Assembly: GCA_041946865.1 (NCBI GenBank)
Contig: JBHGBF010000020.1
Span: 1-39,908 of the forward strand
DNA: 39,908 nucleotides
Direction: 5' to 3'
Source of the DNA: RPQK01 sp041946865
GTDB taxonomy: Bacteria > Acidobacteriota > UBA6911 > RPQK01
The notes beneath the pieces are model-generated. The model had not been told where the DNA came from, did not search any database, and saw nothing but the letters and a program-made list of their open reading frames with translations. Position numbers and translations under genes: made by a program. Positions within the stretch are counted from its first letter, which is position 1; every line of letters starts with the position of its first letter. Below are positions 15,728-24,087 of this stretch, piece after piece.

Positions 15728-18289
15728 ATGCACTACCCTAGACGAGAGTTTTTCAAAATTGCGGGGGCCGGCACCTGTGCCGCGTCATTTGTTGCTCCCA
15801 CAGGAACCGGCATCGGCCGCCCGGCCCCCTCCCGGAAGTTCAACGGAAGCTACCGAGATTTGCACCTCAACCGCGTCGCCTTTCCGATTGGCGGAATCGG
15901 CGCCGGAATGCTCTGCCTTGAAGGGACCGGAGCGTTTTCCCATTTTTCCCTCAGGAACCACCCGGACATCTTTAACGAACCTTGCACTTTTGCCGCCGTC
16001 TCGATTCGGGGCCGCAGCGACAGTGCAAAAGTCCTGGAGGGACCGGTCCCCGGATGGAAACTCTTTGGTGTGCCCGGCGCCGCCCAGGGGTCCAAGGGGT
16101 CCAGCTACGGTTTCCCCCGGTTCGAGGAGGCCGAGTTTACGGCCCGGTTTCCTTTTTGTACAGTCGAACTCAAGGAGAAGGGTTTTCCCCTGGAAGTGGA
16201 AATCACGGGTTGGAGTCCTTTCATTCCAGGGGACGCCGATAATTCGAGCCTACCGGTTGGAGGCTTTGAGTACCGCCTCAAGAACATCTCGCCAGAGGCG
16301 CTGGAGCTGGTCTTCTCCTACAATGCCACGAACTTCATGGCGGTCGGTCGCACCGGGAACTCGATTGGCCGTCTCCAGAATGGGTTCGTGCTTCACCAGG
16401 ATCCAGGCCCGGAAAGCCCACAGGATCGAGGGGATTTCGGCGCCTTCCTGCTGGATGACGAGGCTATTGTCGACCATTGCTGGTTTCGAGGCGACTGGTT
16501 TGACTCCCTGACGATGGCTTGGAAACACATCCAGGAGCACCGGGCTATCCCCCGCGATCCGGTTGAAGGACCTTCTCCCGGCGCCTCGCTCTTCCTTCCG
16601 GTCAAGTTGAGGCCGGGGGAGGAGCGAACGGTTCGACTCCTCTTCGCCTGGTACGTTCCCAAGACGAATCTTCGCTTCCTGCCCAGACAAGAGGGTGACC
16701 CACCGGCGAAGGAATGCCCGAAAGATGAGCCTTGCTGCGAAACACGACCTACTTATGTCCCCTGGTATGCAGCACGCTTCAACAGCTTCAGTTCCCTGGC
16801 AGAATACTGGCGTGAAAACTACTCCGACCTCAGGAAGAGGAGCGCGCTTTTCCGCGATACCTTCTTCGATACGGATCTGCCGCCAGAAGTGATCGAGGCC
16901 GTGGCCGCCAATCTGACGATCCTGAAGTCACCCGCCGTCCTGCGCCAGTGCGACGGACGTCTTTGGTGTTTTGAAGGCTGCGGTGATACCCAGGGCTGCT
17001 GTATCGGGTCCTGCACGCACGTTTGGAACTATGCCCAGGCAATTCCCCACCTGTTTCCTGACCTCGAGCGGACGCTGCGCGAGACCGAGTTCAAGGTCAA
17101 CCAGACCGAGAGCGGCCACCAGGCATTCCGGGCGTCGCTGCCGATTCACCAGGTCTCGCACGACTTCCACGCCGCGGCCGACGGCCAGCTGGGTGGAATC
17201 ATGAAGGTCTACAGAGAATGGAGAATCTCGGGAAACACAGCATGGTTGCGAGACCTTTGGCCAAGAACCCGCGCCAGCCTGGATTACTGCATCAGAACCT
17301 GGGACCCCAAGCAGAAGGGTGTCATAGAAGAGCCGCACCATAATACCTACGACATCGAGTTCTGGGGCCCTGATGGGATGTGCACTAGCTTCTATCTGGG
17401 CGCCCTCGAGGCGGCCATCCGGATGGGGGAAGCCATGGGCGATGACGTCACCCGTTACCGGGAGCTGCTGCAAAAGGGCATCGCCTACATGGAGCAGAAA
17501 CTGTTCAATGGAGAGTACTTTGCCCAGGAGATCAAATGGGAGGGACTGGAGGCCGGAGACCCGGTAACGCAACGCAAGACGCTACGCACCAGTTATGACT
17601 CCCCAGAGGCCTTGGAATTGCTGCGCAAAGAAGGGCCGAAGTACCAATACGGAGATGGCTGCCTGTCTGACGGCGTGCTGGGTTTCTGGATGGCCCGTAT
17701 GTGCGGCCTTGGAGAAATCGTCGACCAGGAAAAGGTGAGAAAGAACCTCAAAGCCATCCATCGCTACAACCTGAAACACGACCTCAGCCAACACAGCAAT
17801 CCTCAGCGTCCTACCTATGCCTGCGGGGACGAAGGCGGCCTCTTGTTGTGCACGTGGCCCAAGGGCAATGCGCCCTCGTTACCTTTCGTATATAGCAACG
17901 AAGTATGGACCGGCATTGAATATCAGGTGGCCTCACACCTGATGCTCGAAGGAATGGTGGAGGAGGGACTCGACATCGTCCGGATCTGCCGCTCTCGATA
18001 CGACGGAACGATTCGGAATCCTTTTGACGAATACGAATGCGGGCACTGGTACGGGCGGGCCCTGGCCAGCTATGGCCTTCTGCAGGGTCTTACGGGCGTC
18101 CGTTACGACGCCGTCGAGAAGACGCTATATATCGATCCCAGCATCGACGGAGATTTCAGGGCTTTTCTCTGCACACAGACCGGCTACGGGACCGTGGGCA
18201 TGAAAGACGGAAAGCCCTTTTGGGAAATAAAATCCGGCAAGCTGGAAGTCGCTCGCTGCCTGGTTTCCGGAGTAGCCGTCCAATTGTAA
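15728..18289 (+). CDS. Tat-exported GH116-family glycosidase (GBA2/DUF608-like)
   Basis: An 853-residue enzyme of the bile-acid beta-glucosidase/glucosylceramidase group, which hydrolyses beta-glucosides or beta-xylosides. The Tat signal is RREFFKIAGAG. The N-terminal beta-sandwich starts NRVAFPIGGIGAGMLCLEGTG, characteristic of GH116. The catalytic alpha/alpha barrel has the conserved EEPHHNTYDIEF segment (534-545) in the region of the nucleophile Glu, and GDGCLSDGVLGFW with Asp648 as probable acid/base. I cannot say from sequence alone which Glu is the nucleophile. A GTG at 15680 in frame lies in a hairpin arm; ATG 15728 with GGGAGA upstream begins the Tat signal and is preferred. Two sulfatases follow on the same strand, the first only 23 bases away, so a sulfated beta-glycoside or glycolipid substrate is plausible. 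Confidence 0.88.
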   Translation: MHYPRREFFKIAGAGTCAASFVAPTGTGIGRPAPSRKFNGSYRDLHLNRVAFPIGGIGAGMLCLEGTGAFSHFSLRNHPDIFNEPCTFAAVSIRGRSDSAKVLEGPVPGWKLFGVPGAAQGSKGSSYGFPRFEEAEFTARFPFCTVELKEKGFPLEVEITGWSPFIPGDADNSSLPVGGFEYRLKNISPEALELVFSYNATNFMAVGRTGNSIGRLQNGFVLHQDPGPESPQDRGDFGAFLLDDEAIVDHCWFRGDWFDSLTMAWKHIQEHRAIPRDPVEGPSPGASLFLPVKLRPGEERTVRLLFAWYVPKTNLRFLPRQEGDPPAKECPKDEPCCETRPTYVPWYAARFNSFSSLAEYWRENYSDLRKRSALFRDTFFDTDLPPEVIEAVAANLTILKSPAVLRQCDGRLWCFEGCGDTQGCCIGSCTHVWNYAQAIPHLFPDLERTLRETEFKVNQTESGHQAFRASLPIHQVSHDFHAAADGQLGGIMKVYREWRISGNTAWLRDLWPRTRASLDYCIRTWDPKQKGVIEEPHHNTYDIEFWGPDGMCTSFYLGALEAAIRMGEAMGDDVTRYRELLQKGIAYMEQKLFNGEYFAQEIKWEGLEAGDPVTQRKTLRTSYDSPEALELLRKEGPKYQYGDGCLSDGVLGFWMARMCGLGEIVDQEKVRKNLKAIHRYNLKHDLSQHSNPQRPTYACGDEGGLLLCTWPKGNAPSLPFVYSNEVWTGIEYQVASHLMLEGMVEEGLDIVRICRSRYDGTIRNPFDEYECGHWYGRALASYGLLQGLTGVRYDAVEKTLYIDPSIDGDFRAFLCTQTGYGTVGMKDGKPFWEIKSGKLEVARCLVSGVAVQL

Positions 18290-18312
18290 CCAGTGAACCT
18301 GGAGAGTCTTTT

Positions 18313-19701
18313 ATGAACCGACAGATCGACAGACGCCGTTTCTTGAGCCAAATGGGTGTCGCGACTGCGGTGAGCGGGTTCGCCTCTTCTTCGGCCGCCC
18401 TCCACGGCAGGCAGGGCGCCGGACGTCCTAATTTCATAATCATTCTCAGTGATGACCAGGGCTATGAGGATCTCGGCTGTTTCGGCTCCCGGACCATCCG
18501 GACTCCTCGCCTGGATGCCATGGCGGAGCAGGGTTTAAGGCTGACCAGTTTTTATTCTCAGCCGGTCTGCGGACCGGCGCGGACAGCCTTGATGACTGGC
18601 TGCTACCCCATGCGCGTGGGCCGGCCTTGGGATGGGTGGTCGCTTCCGGGCGAGGAGACGACCGTGGCCGAAGTCCTCAAAGGCGCGGGCTACGACACCT
18701 GCTGCATAGGCAAGTGGGATCTGTCGCTGCGCCAAGAGGTCGAAGACCGCCTTCCCAATTCACAGGGCTTCGATTACTACCTTGGGACACTCGGCGCCAA
18801 CGATCGCGGCCGGTGCATGCTTTGGCGCAACCGCGAAAAACTCTACGAGACGTCCGATATGGGATCTCTGACCGGTCTCTATACGGAGGAAGCAATCCGG
18901 CACCTCCGCGAGAAGAGATCGGCGCCGTTTTTCCTCTATCTGGCGCACACCATGCCACATGTTCAACTCGGCGCCAGCGAGAGATTCCGTGGGAGATCCA
19001 AGGCGGGACTTTACGGCGACGTGATCGAAGAACTCGACGATAGCGTTGGCCGGCTAATGGACACACTGAAGGAGCAAGGGCTCGACAAGAACACTATTGT
19101 CCTGTATTTCAGCGACAACGGCCCCTGGTTGATCAAGGGTGACCAGGGAGGTTCGTCAAGGCCGCTGCGTGACGGCAAAGGCTCGAGTTGGGAAGGCGGT
19201 TTCCGGGTGCCGGCCATCTTCTGGGGGCCGGGAAAGATCCCAGCCGGCAGGACCAGCAACAGTATGATGGCGAGCCTGGACATCCTGCCCACCTTCGCTG
19301 CTCTGGCCAATACCCGGCCCCCCTCGAACCGCAAGATCGACGGCCTGGATCAAAGCAGGTTCATCACCGGCCAAAGTCCGACAAGCAGCCGCGAGACGTT
19401 CTATTACTACGTCGGCAGCACTCTTCATGCCGTCCGTAAAGGAAAGTGGAAGCTGGCCATTCCTTCCGGGCGAATGGGGAGGGCTTATATCATGGACCAG
19501 ACCCCGCTGGTCGCCCCCGAGCTCTACGATCTTGAGACGGACATCTCCGAAAGCAAGAATCTTGCAAACGAGAAGCCGGACGTGGTGGCGGATCTGCTCA
19601 ACCTTGTTGAGGAGGCGCGCCGGGACATCGGTGATAAGGCGGCGCCGGGGGAGGGAGCGCGGAATCTGCCGGACCAGCCGGGGGAGGAATCGAGGAAATG
19701 A
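18313..19701 (+). CDS. Tat-exported type I sulfatase (arylsulfatase A-like)
   Basis: A 462-residue sulfatase with a twin-arginine leader (DRRRFLSQMGVATAVSG). RPNFIIILSDDQGYEDLG carries the metal-binding Asp pair, and CGPAR at residues 86-90 is the formylglycine signature. GKWDLSL replaces the more common GKWHLG, so the usual His near the active site is Asp here. FSDNGPW and the late GKWKL follow. GGAGAG lies just before the ATG at 18313; the open frame runs back to 18037 but that part overlaps the GH116 gene. Its stop overlaps the start of the next sulfatase by ATGA, so both are probably translated together. Tat export implies folding in the cytoplasm after formylglycine formation. Confidence 0.9.
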   Translation: MNRQIDRRRFLSQMGVATAVSGFASSSAALHGRQGAGRPNFIIILSDDQGYEDLGCFGSRTIRTPRLDAMAEQGLRLTSFYSQPVCGPARTALMTGCYPMRVGRPWDGWSLPGEETTVAEVLKGAGYDTCCIGKWDLSLRQEVEDRLPNSQGFDYYLGTLGANDRGRCMLWRNREKLYETSDMGSLTGLYTEEAIRHLREKRSAPFFLYLAHTMPHVQLGASERFRGRSKAGLYGDVIEELDDSVGRLMDTLKEQGLDKNTIVLYFSDNGPWLIKGDQGGSSRPLRDGKGSSWEGGFRVPAIFWGPGKIPAGRTSNSMMASLDILPTFAALANTRPPSNRKIDGLDQSRFITGQSPTSSRETFYYYVGSTLHAVRKGKWKLAIPSGRMGRAYIMDQTPLVAPELYDLETDISESKNLANEKPDVVADLLNLVEEARRDIGDKAAPGEGARNLPDQPGEESRK

Positions 19702-21194
19702 GGAACGGCTCTTACGACGACACGATAAAGAGAAAACAAGGTAACTGGGCTAGGTGGCTGCGTCACGTCCGTATCGCCAGGTTGATACTCATCCTCCTCG
19801 CCGGCGCGCTCTGGCTACCGATGCAGGTTCGGGCCGAAGACCCAGCCGGGCGCCCCAACATCCTTTTCGTTATCACCGATGATCACCGATGCGACATGTT
19901 GGGAGTCGTGACGCCGGCACTGCACACGCCGACGATGGACCGCCTTGCTACTGAAGGCACCCGCTTTGAGAATGCTTTTGTCACGACCTCGATCTGCGCC
20001 GCCAGCCGGGCCAGCATCATCACAGGACTGGTCGAGCGGACTCATCGCTATTCCTTCTTGACACCGCCGCTGGCAGATTCATACATCACAATGTCCTTTC
20101 CCACCCTTTTGCGGGAGGCGGGATACCGGACGGGCTTTGTTGGGAAGTTCGGCCTCAACGTCAACCCCGGGGCGCGCGAACGCCTTTATGATTATTTACG
20201 TGAAATGTACGTGCCCTACTGGAAACAACAAGCAGACGGCTCGCTGCGGCATCTGACGGAAATTGAAGGCGAGGCTGCTATTGAGTTCCTGAAAGAACAC
20301 GCCAGTAAAGCCAAAGAGAAGCCTTTTTGCCTGACTGTGGCGTTTGGCGCACCTCATTCCGAGGACTGGAACCCCTTGCAGTACGTTCCAATGAAGGAAG
20401 TCGAGAACCTGTATCGCGACATCACGATTCCCCGCCCGCCCTTGTCCGATCCCGACTTTTACAACCACCTGCCCGACTTCCTGCGCGATGGCACGATGAA
20501 CCGGCACCGCTGGTGGTGGCGTTTTGACAACGAGACCAAGCGGCAAGAAATGACGAAAAACTATTGGCGCTTGATCAGCGGACTCGACCTTGTTCTCGGG
20601 CGGATCCTCGATTCTCTGCGTGAACTTGACCTGGCCTCGAACACCGTGGTTATTCTGACGAGCGACAATGGATACTTCCTCGGCGAACGCGGCTACGCCG
20701 GTAAATGGCTTCCGTATGAGCCGAGCCTGCGGGTACCATTGCTGGTTTTCGATCCCCGCGGCCGTTTCAGCACGCCCGGTGCTCGACCCGTACCTTTTGC
20801 ACTGAATATCGATATCGCACCCACCATCCTGGAAATGGCCTCGGTCCCTGTCCCCCCGCAAATGCAAGGACGAAGCCTGGTGCCTCTCTTGAAGGGAGAA
20901 ACACCCCCTGACTGGCGGAAAGATATCTGGTTCGAACACCTGACGATGAATCCGACGATGCGAAAACTCGAGGGCGTCCGAACTGAGCGATATAAATACG
21001 TCCGCTATTTTGAAGCGGTGCCAGTGCTTGAAGAACTCTACGATTTGCAGGAAGATCCGCTCGAAACCGTCAACCTGGTGAATGGCCCGAAGCACCGTTC
21101 ACAACTTGAACAACTGCGTCGGCGTACCAATGAACTCCGCGATCAGTACGGAGGCCTGTTCAGCGAGCGGCTCTGGAGACAGCCCCAGCGTTAG
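19698..21194 (+). CDS. Secreted type I sulfatase
   Basis: A 498-residue sulfatase that begins inside the stop of the preceding sulfatase (ATGA). A signal anchor or peptide (LILILLAGALWL, ending VRAED) is preceded by an unusually long positive N-region of about 28 residues. RPNILFVITDDHRCDMLG is the metal-binding start, and the formylglycine signature is CAASR at 100-104, the C-x-A-S-R variant. LTSDNGYFLGERGYAGKW and the C-terminal YKYVRYF fit the S1 branch acting on N-acetylglucosamine, heparan or mucin-type sulfates, but the specificity is uncertain. Different subfamily sequences in the two coupled genes suggest they remove sulfates from different positions. Confidence 0.9.
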   Translation: MRNGSYDDTIKRKQGNWARWLRHVRIARLILILLAGALWLPMQVRAEDPAGRPNILFVITDDHRCDMLGVVTPALHTPTMDRLATEGTRFENAFVTTSICAASRASIITGLVERTHRYSFLTPPLADSYITMSFPTLLREAGYRTGFVGKFGLNVNPGARERLYDYLREMYVPYWKQQADGSLRHLTEIEGEAAIEFLKEHASKAKEKPFCLTVAFGAPHSEDWNPLQYVPMKEVENLYRDITIPRPPLSDPDFYNHLPDFLRDGTMNRHRWWWRFDNETKRQEMTKNYWRLISGLDLVLGRILDSLRELDLASNTVVILTSDNGYFLGERGYAGKWLPYEPSLRVPLLVFDPRGRFSTPGARPVPFALNIDIAPTILEMASVPVPPQMQGRSLVPLLKGETPPDWRKDIWFEHLTMNPTMRKLEGVRTERYKYVRYFEAVPVLEELYDLQEDPLETVNLVNGPKHRSQLEQLRRRTNELRDQYGGLFSERLWRQPQR

Positions 21195-21229
21195 TGCACG
21201 TTTCGGGAATTGTGAAGATGGGTAATCCT

Positions 21230-21303
21230 TCAGTTTTCGGTTTGAGGTGCAAGTAGGTCCGGCAGTCTTGCCGGACCTACTTGCACCTCAAACCGAAAAC
21301 TGA
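21230..21303. repeat. Perfect 35-bp-stem hairpin with conserved apex, copy 1
   Basis: Bases 21230-21264 pair perfectly with 21269-21303 around loop GTCT. Three further pairs (one G-T) extend the base. The apex TCCGGCAGTCTTGCCGGA and its flanking AGG/CCT (24 bp in total) are identical to the hairpin at 29494-29573, while the rest of the arms are unrelated. It lies 35 bases after the sulfatase stop and 27 bases before the next start. Confidence 0.9.
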
Positions 21304-21330
21304 GGGGTACGCGAACAGGGGAGAAGCCAA

Positions 21331-22191
21331 GTGAGGAGACGAATTTCACCGGTTGGTAGCTTGTGCCTGGTGTTTACACTGTTGCTGGTGGGTGAAGCTG
21401 CCGGCGAAACCCAAAAAAAGCAGACTTCCGAGGAACTGATCACGCGGCACTTGCAGGCATTGGGGTCTGCGGAGGCCCGGGCCAGGCGGACAAGCTGCCG
21501 GATGCTGGGTGCATCTGATTTTGAGGTTGTCACCGGAGGCATGGGGCGCCTGCCGGGGCGGGCAACGCTGATCTCCGACGGACGACGCTTCCGTATGAGC
21601 ATCGTTTTCGGTGTCAACGAATATCCGGCGGAGGACCTGGCTTTCGACGGAGAACATTTGACGGTAGGGTACATACAACCCGGAGTGCGCTCCGCACTCG
21701 GGCACTTCCTGTATCGGTTCCAGGAGATCCTCTCGGAAGGCCTGCTCGGGGGTGTCCTGTCTACATCATGGCCCCTTCTGGACACGACGGTCCGCGCTCC
21801 CAAGCTCAAATACGAAGGCCTGAAGAAGGTCGACGGCAGGGAGTTTCACTCCCTCAAATACGAGCGTCGCAAAGGCGGGGATGTCGAGACCAAGCTTTAT
21901 TTTGAGCCGGAAACCGGCCATCACCGTTATTCGATTTACAAAGTAGAGCTCGGCACCTCGCTGGTGGCGGGAAACCCAAACGCTTCGGCCAGTCAAGAAG
22001 AGATGAGATACGTACTCAAGGAGGAGTTCTCCGATTTCCGAGAGGTCGAAGGACTGACCCTGCCCAGCCATTGGACGATCGAATTCACCACCGCGCAGGG
22101 GAGGAGGGGTTCGGTGCTGCGATTCAGCACAGCCTTCGATACAGTTGACCTCAACGCCGACTTAAGACCTGAGCAGTTCGTCATTGACTGA
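21331..22191 (+). CDS. Secreted LolA-like small protein, paralogue A
   Basis: A 286-residue exported protein (signal VGSLCLVFTLLLVGEAAG). Its alternating short strands and the phrase YFEPETGHHRYSI look like the curved beta-sheet of LolA/LppX-type lipid-binding proteins, but the family is not firmly recognised. It is clearly paralogous to 32347-33192: both share YP-E-LA-DG, VG-I-PG-RS-L, EGLLGG-LST-WPL, GLKKVD, KGG and W-I-EFTT. The GTG start at 21331 has GGGAG about nine bases upstream. Its paralogue follows a TonB receptor, so a role in ligand handling at the outer membrane is possible. It lies after the giant hairpin, which may separate it from the sulfatase transcript. Confidence 0.7.
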   Translation: MRRRISPVGSLCLVFTLLLVGEAAGETQKKQTSEELITRHLQALGSAEARARRTSCRMLGASDFEVVTGGMGRLPGRATLISDGRRFRMSIVFGVNEYPAEDLAFDGEHLTVGYIQPGVRSALGHFLYRFQEILSEGLLGGVLSTSWPLLDTTVRAPKLKYEGLKKVDGREFHSLKYERRKGGDVETKLYFEPETGHHRYSIYKVELGTSLVAGNPNASASQEEMRYVLKEEFSDFREVEGLTLPSHWTIEFTTAQGRRGSVLRFSTAFDTVDLNADLRPEQFVID

Positions 22192-22205
22192 TCGACTCAG
22201 ATCTC

Positions 22206-22294
22206 GATTGATCGCGGCCTTCGATCCAGATGAGCGAAGACCAGCCTTCGGACGTCGACGAATTCTTAACATCGATAGCAGGCCGCGATCAATC
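22206..22294. terminator. Long-loop inverted repeat between convergent genes
   Basis: GATTGATCGCGGCCT (22206-22220) is the exact reverse complement of AGGCCGCGATCAATC (22280-22294), with a 59-nt loop. It lies between convergent stops and could serve both transcripts. Confidence 0.5.
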
Positions 22295-22339
22295 AATCTC
22301 CTTCATGGGTCCAACCGTGTTGCCGGGGACCGGGCGAGA

Positions 22340-22873
22340 TCATTTCTCCTTTTTCCCCTTAAACCTGTGGAAAGTCCACCACGTGCCCCCGGTGAACTGG
22401 TCGCAGAGCGTGGTCGCGGAATTGAAGTCCGGGGCATACTCCCAAACGCACCGGCCGGTAATAGGGAGCCCTTCCGGGGTATAATCGATCCAGTTGGCGG
22501 TAAAGGTCGTTCCACTCCAATCGGCGGACGTGACGGTCCACCGCCAGCCGTTGCTCGTAAAGCCCGCGCTCTTGTGTGTCTTGTTGAGAGTGTCGTAGGC
22601 GAACACGTGAAACCAATTGACTCCGTTCTCATTCTCGCCTCGCCACTGGAAGAAGGCCCCGTCGAACAGCCAACTCGCCTGCCATCTTCCCTTCGTTACC
22701 TTGACCCACTCTGCGCCGGGCTTTTCCCGAGACTCTTCCTCCCAGATCCAAGTGCCCACGACCGAATTCCAGTTCTTGCACAGGGGATTGTCCTTCATCA
22801 ATTGGCCTTTCACCGGGCCGCTGAGGGCCAGCAGCAGAATAGAGGCGACGATGACGACAGTTGATTTTCTCAT
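22340..22873 (-). CDS. Secreted hypothetical protein (lipocalin-like, DUF1579-type pattern)
   Basis: A 177-residue exported protein. The signal MRKSTVVIVASILLLALSG ends near VKGQ. The rest is a series of Trp-rich strands (WNSVVGTWIWEEES, GRWQASWLFDGAFFQWRG, WRWTVTSADWSGTTFTANWID, GTWWTFHRFKGKK), which suggests a small beta-barrel like those in DUF1579 proteins that measure residual mass or activity of a bound small molecule. AAAGGA is a good ribosome site eight or so bases before the start. It follows the hydrolase remnant by 34 bases on the same strand, so they may share a transcript. No catalytic residues are evident. Confidence 0.6.
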   Translation of the reverse strand: MRKSTVVIVASILLLALSGPVKGQLMKDNPLCKNWNSVVGTWIWEEESREKPGAEWVKVTKGRWQASWLFDGAFFQWRGENENGVNWFHVFAYDTLNKTHKSAGFTSNGWRWTVTSADWSGTTFTANWIDYTPEGLPITGRCVWEYAPDFNSATTLCDQFTGGTWWTFHRFKGKKEK

Positions 22874-22907
22874 CTGCGGATCCTTTCTTTGCGGCGTCTT
22901 CTTCGCG

Positions 22908-23303
22908 CTATTTCGCGTAGTCCCTTATGAACGCTACGGCTTTGGAATGGGCCTGGGCAACGTCCTCCGGGTTTCCGCCCGCCAAGCCGTGCCCGGCGTC
23001 ATTGACAGTGACCAGCTCTTGCTTAACGCCCTTCTCCTTCAGCCGGACGGCCATATCCACTGACTTCTGGTACGGGACGTCGGTGTCCTTCGTCTCATGC
23101 ACCATGAGAATGGGCGAGTATTCGGCAGTGATGTTGCGGACAGGACAATAGTAGTCGAGCTCACCCACGCCAGAACGGGCGTCTTCACTGGAAACCAGCT
23201 TCACGAGATCGTCGGCGGCGAAGGACCAATCGGCCTGCAGGAGAATCGCCGAAACAGCCAGCAAGCAGACGAACCGGCACCGCTCGAGGATCGGGGAGCG
23301 CTT
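22908..23303 (-). pseudogene. Alpha/beta-hydrolase remnant: signal peptide joined to C-terminal third
   Basis: The frame encodes a signal peptide (MKRSPILERCRFVCLLAVSAILLQ, quoted in two parts: MKRSPILERC and RFVCLLAVSAILLQ) followed at once by the last third of an S9/BD-FAE-like hydrolase. PILMVHETKDTDVPYQKS holds the catalytic Asp and NDAGHGLAGG the catalytic His. The core with the oxyanion hole and GxSxG Ser is absent; family members are about 280-330 residues and this is 131. The simplest reading is an internal deletion that stayed in frame. It may be a dead gene, or a small exported protein that kept its export signal. An upstream in-frame start at 23327 is possible. GATAGC motifs lie about 95 bases upstream. 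Confidence 0.65.
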
Positions 23304-23436
23304 CATAGGCACGATACTGTACCACACGTTGACACCTCACCCGTTCGCCCCCGGCTATCCGGTCGCGATCGGTTGGGTTATCACTAGCACGATACACGAT
23401 AGCTAGGCAGCCCGCCTCGGGCCGCCCGACACTCGT

Positions 23437-23856
23437 CTACAGGGCAAGCAGGAGAAGGATGAAGGAGAAGAATCCCCCGACGAGTGCGGTCATGCCCCAG
23501 AAGCGCGTTGGGCGAGTCCGCCACCACATGTAGATACCGGAGACAATCCAGAGCAGGAAGCCAATGCAGACGAGGTCGAGCGTCACAGCCCACAAATCGC
23601 TCAGAAAGTCGTCGTGTCCGTATCCACTGCGGAGATGAAAGCCGGTCAGAACCTGGTACCACCGCAGCGGTTCCAGCCTTTCGAACCGCACTTTCTTTTC
23701 CTGGATTAGGCAGGTCACTCGGTGCCGTTTCCAGGAATTGGCGGGGCCGATGACGATGCGTCCCGGCCCGGGCCGGGCTGCGAAAAACGGCCCGGGCATC
23801 CCCAGATCGCTCAAGACACGGGCGCCGATCTGACGAATGTCGGTGTCAGGCGGCAC
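23437..23856 (-). pseudogene. PepSY-associated membrane protein, probably N-terminally truncated
   Basis: This 139-codon GTG-started frame has the PepSY-associated TM pattern (PF16357-like): YQVLTGFHLRSGYGHDDFLSDLWAVTLD followed by LVCIGFLLWIVSGIYMWWR and a second membrane helix at the C-terminus. (The first motif spans residues about 67-94.) Normal members have another N-terminal helix and a PepSY ectodomain. Here sense-looking codons continue upstream (GGYSLPVPPDTDI) until a stop at 23902-23904, which suggests loss of the front part. A GGAGG 12-13 bases before the GTG could still allow expression. Typical roles of such proteins are iron-linked or protease-regulating, but nothing here supports either. 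Confidence 0.55.
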
Positions 23857-24015
23857 AGGAAGGCTGTATCCTCCACAGATCGTTGAACGAGTGCGCGGAC
23901 TCTAGCCTCGTTAGAAAAGCAAGTCAAGCACGTTGCTTCGCGGGGGTTGAATTCGAATCGCTACGTGAGCCTTAATGGCCCCGTTATGATCTTCAAAAAG
24001 CGACGCGCACTTCAA

Positions 24016-24057
24016 CATTCGACACTCGATATTCGACATCGGACATTCGACATACTG
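24016..24057 (+). repeat. Three 14-bp tandem repeats (YATTCGACA...)
   Basis: Units CATTCGACACTCGA, TATTCGACATCGGA and CATTCGACATACTG follow without gaps. They fall in an open frame continuous with the gene downstream, but low-complexity repeats in front of a signal peptide argue that this is untranslated leader. Confidence 0.65.
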
Positions 24058-24087
24058 GTTCACTTGACGCGCGGGGTTGTTCGGTTG

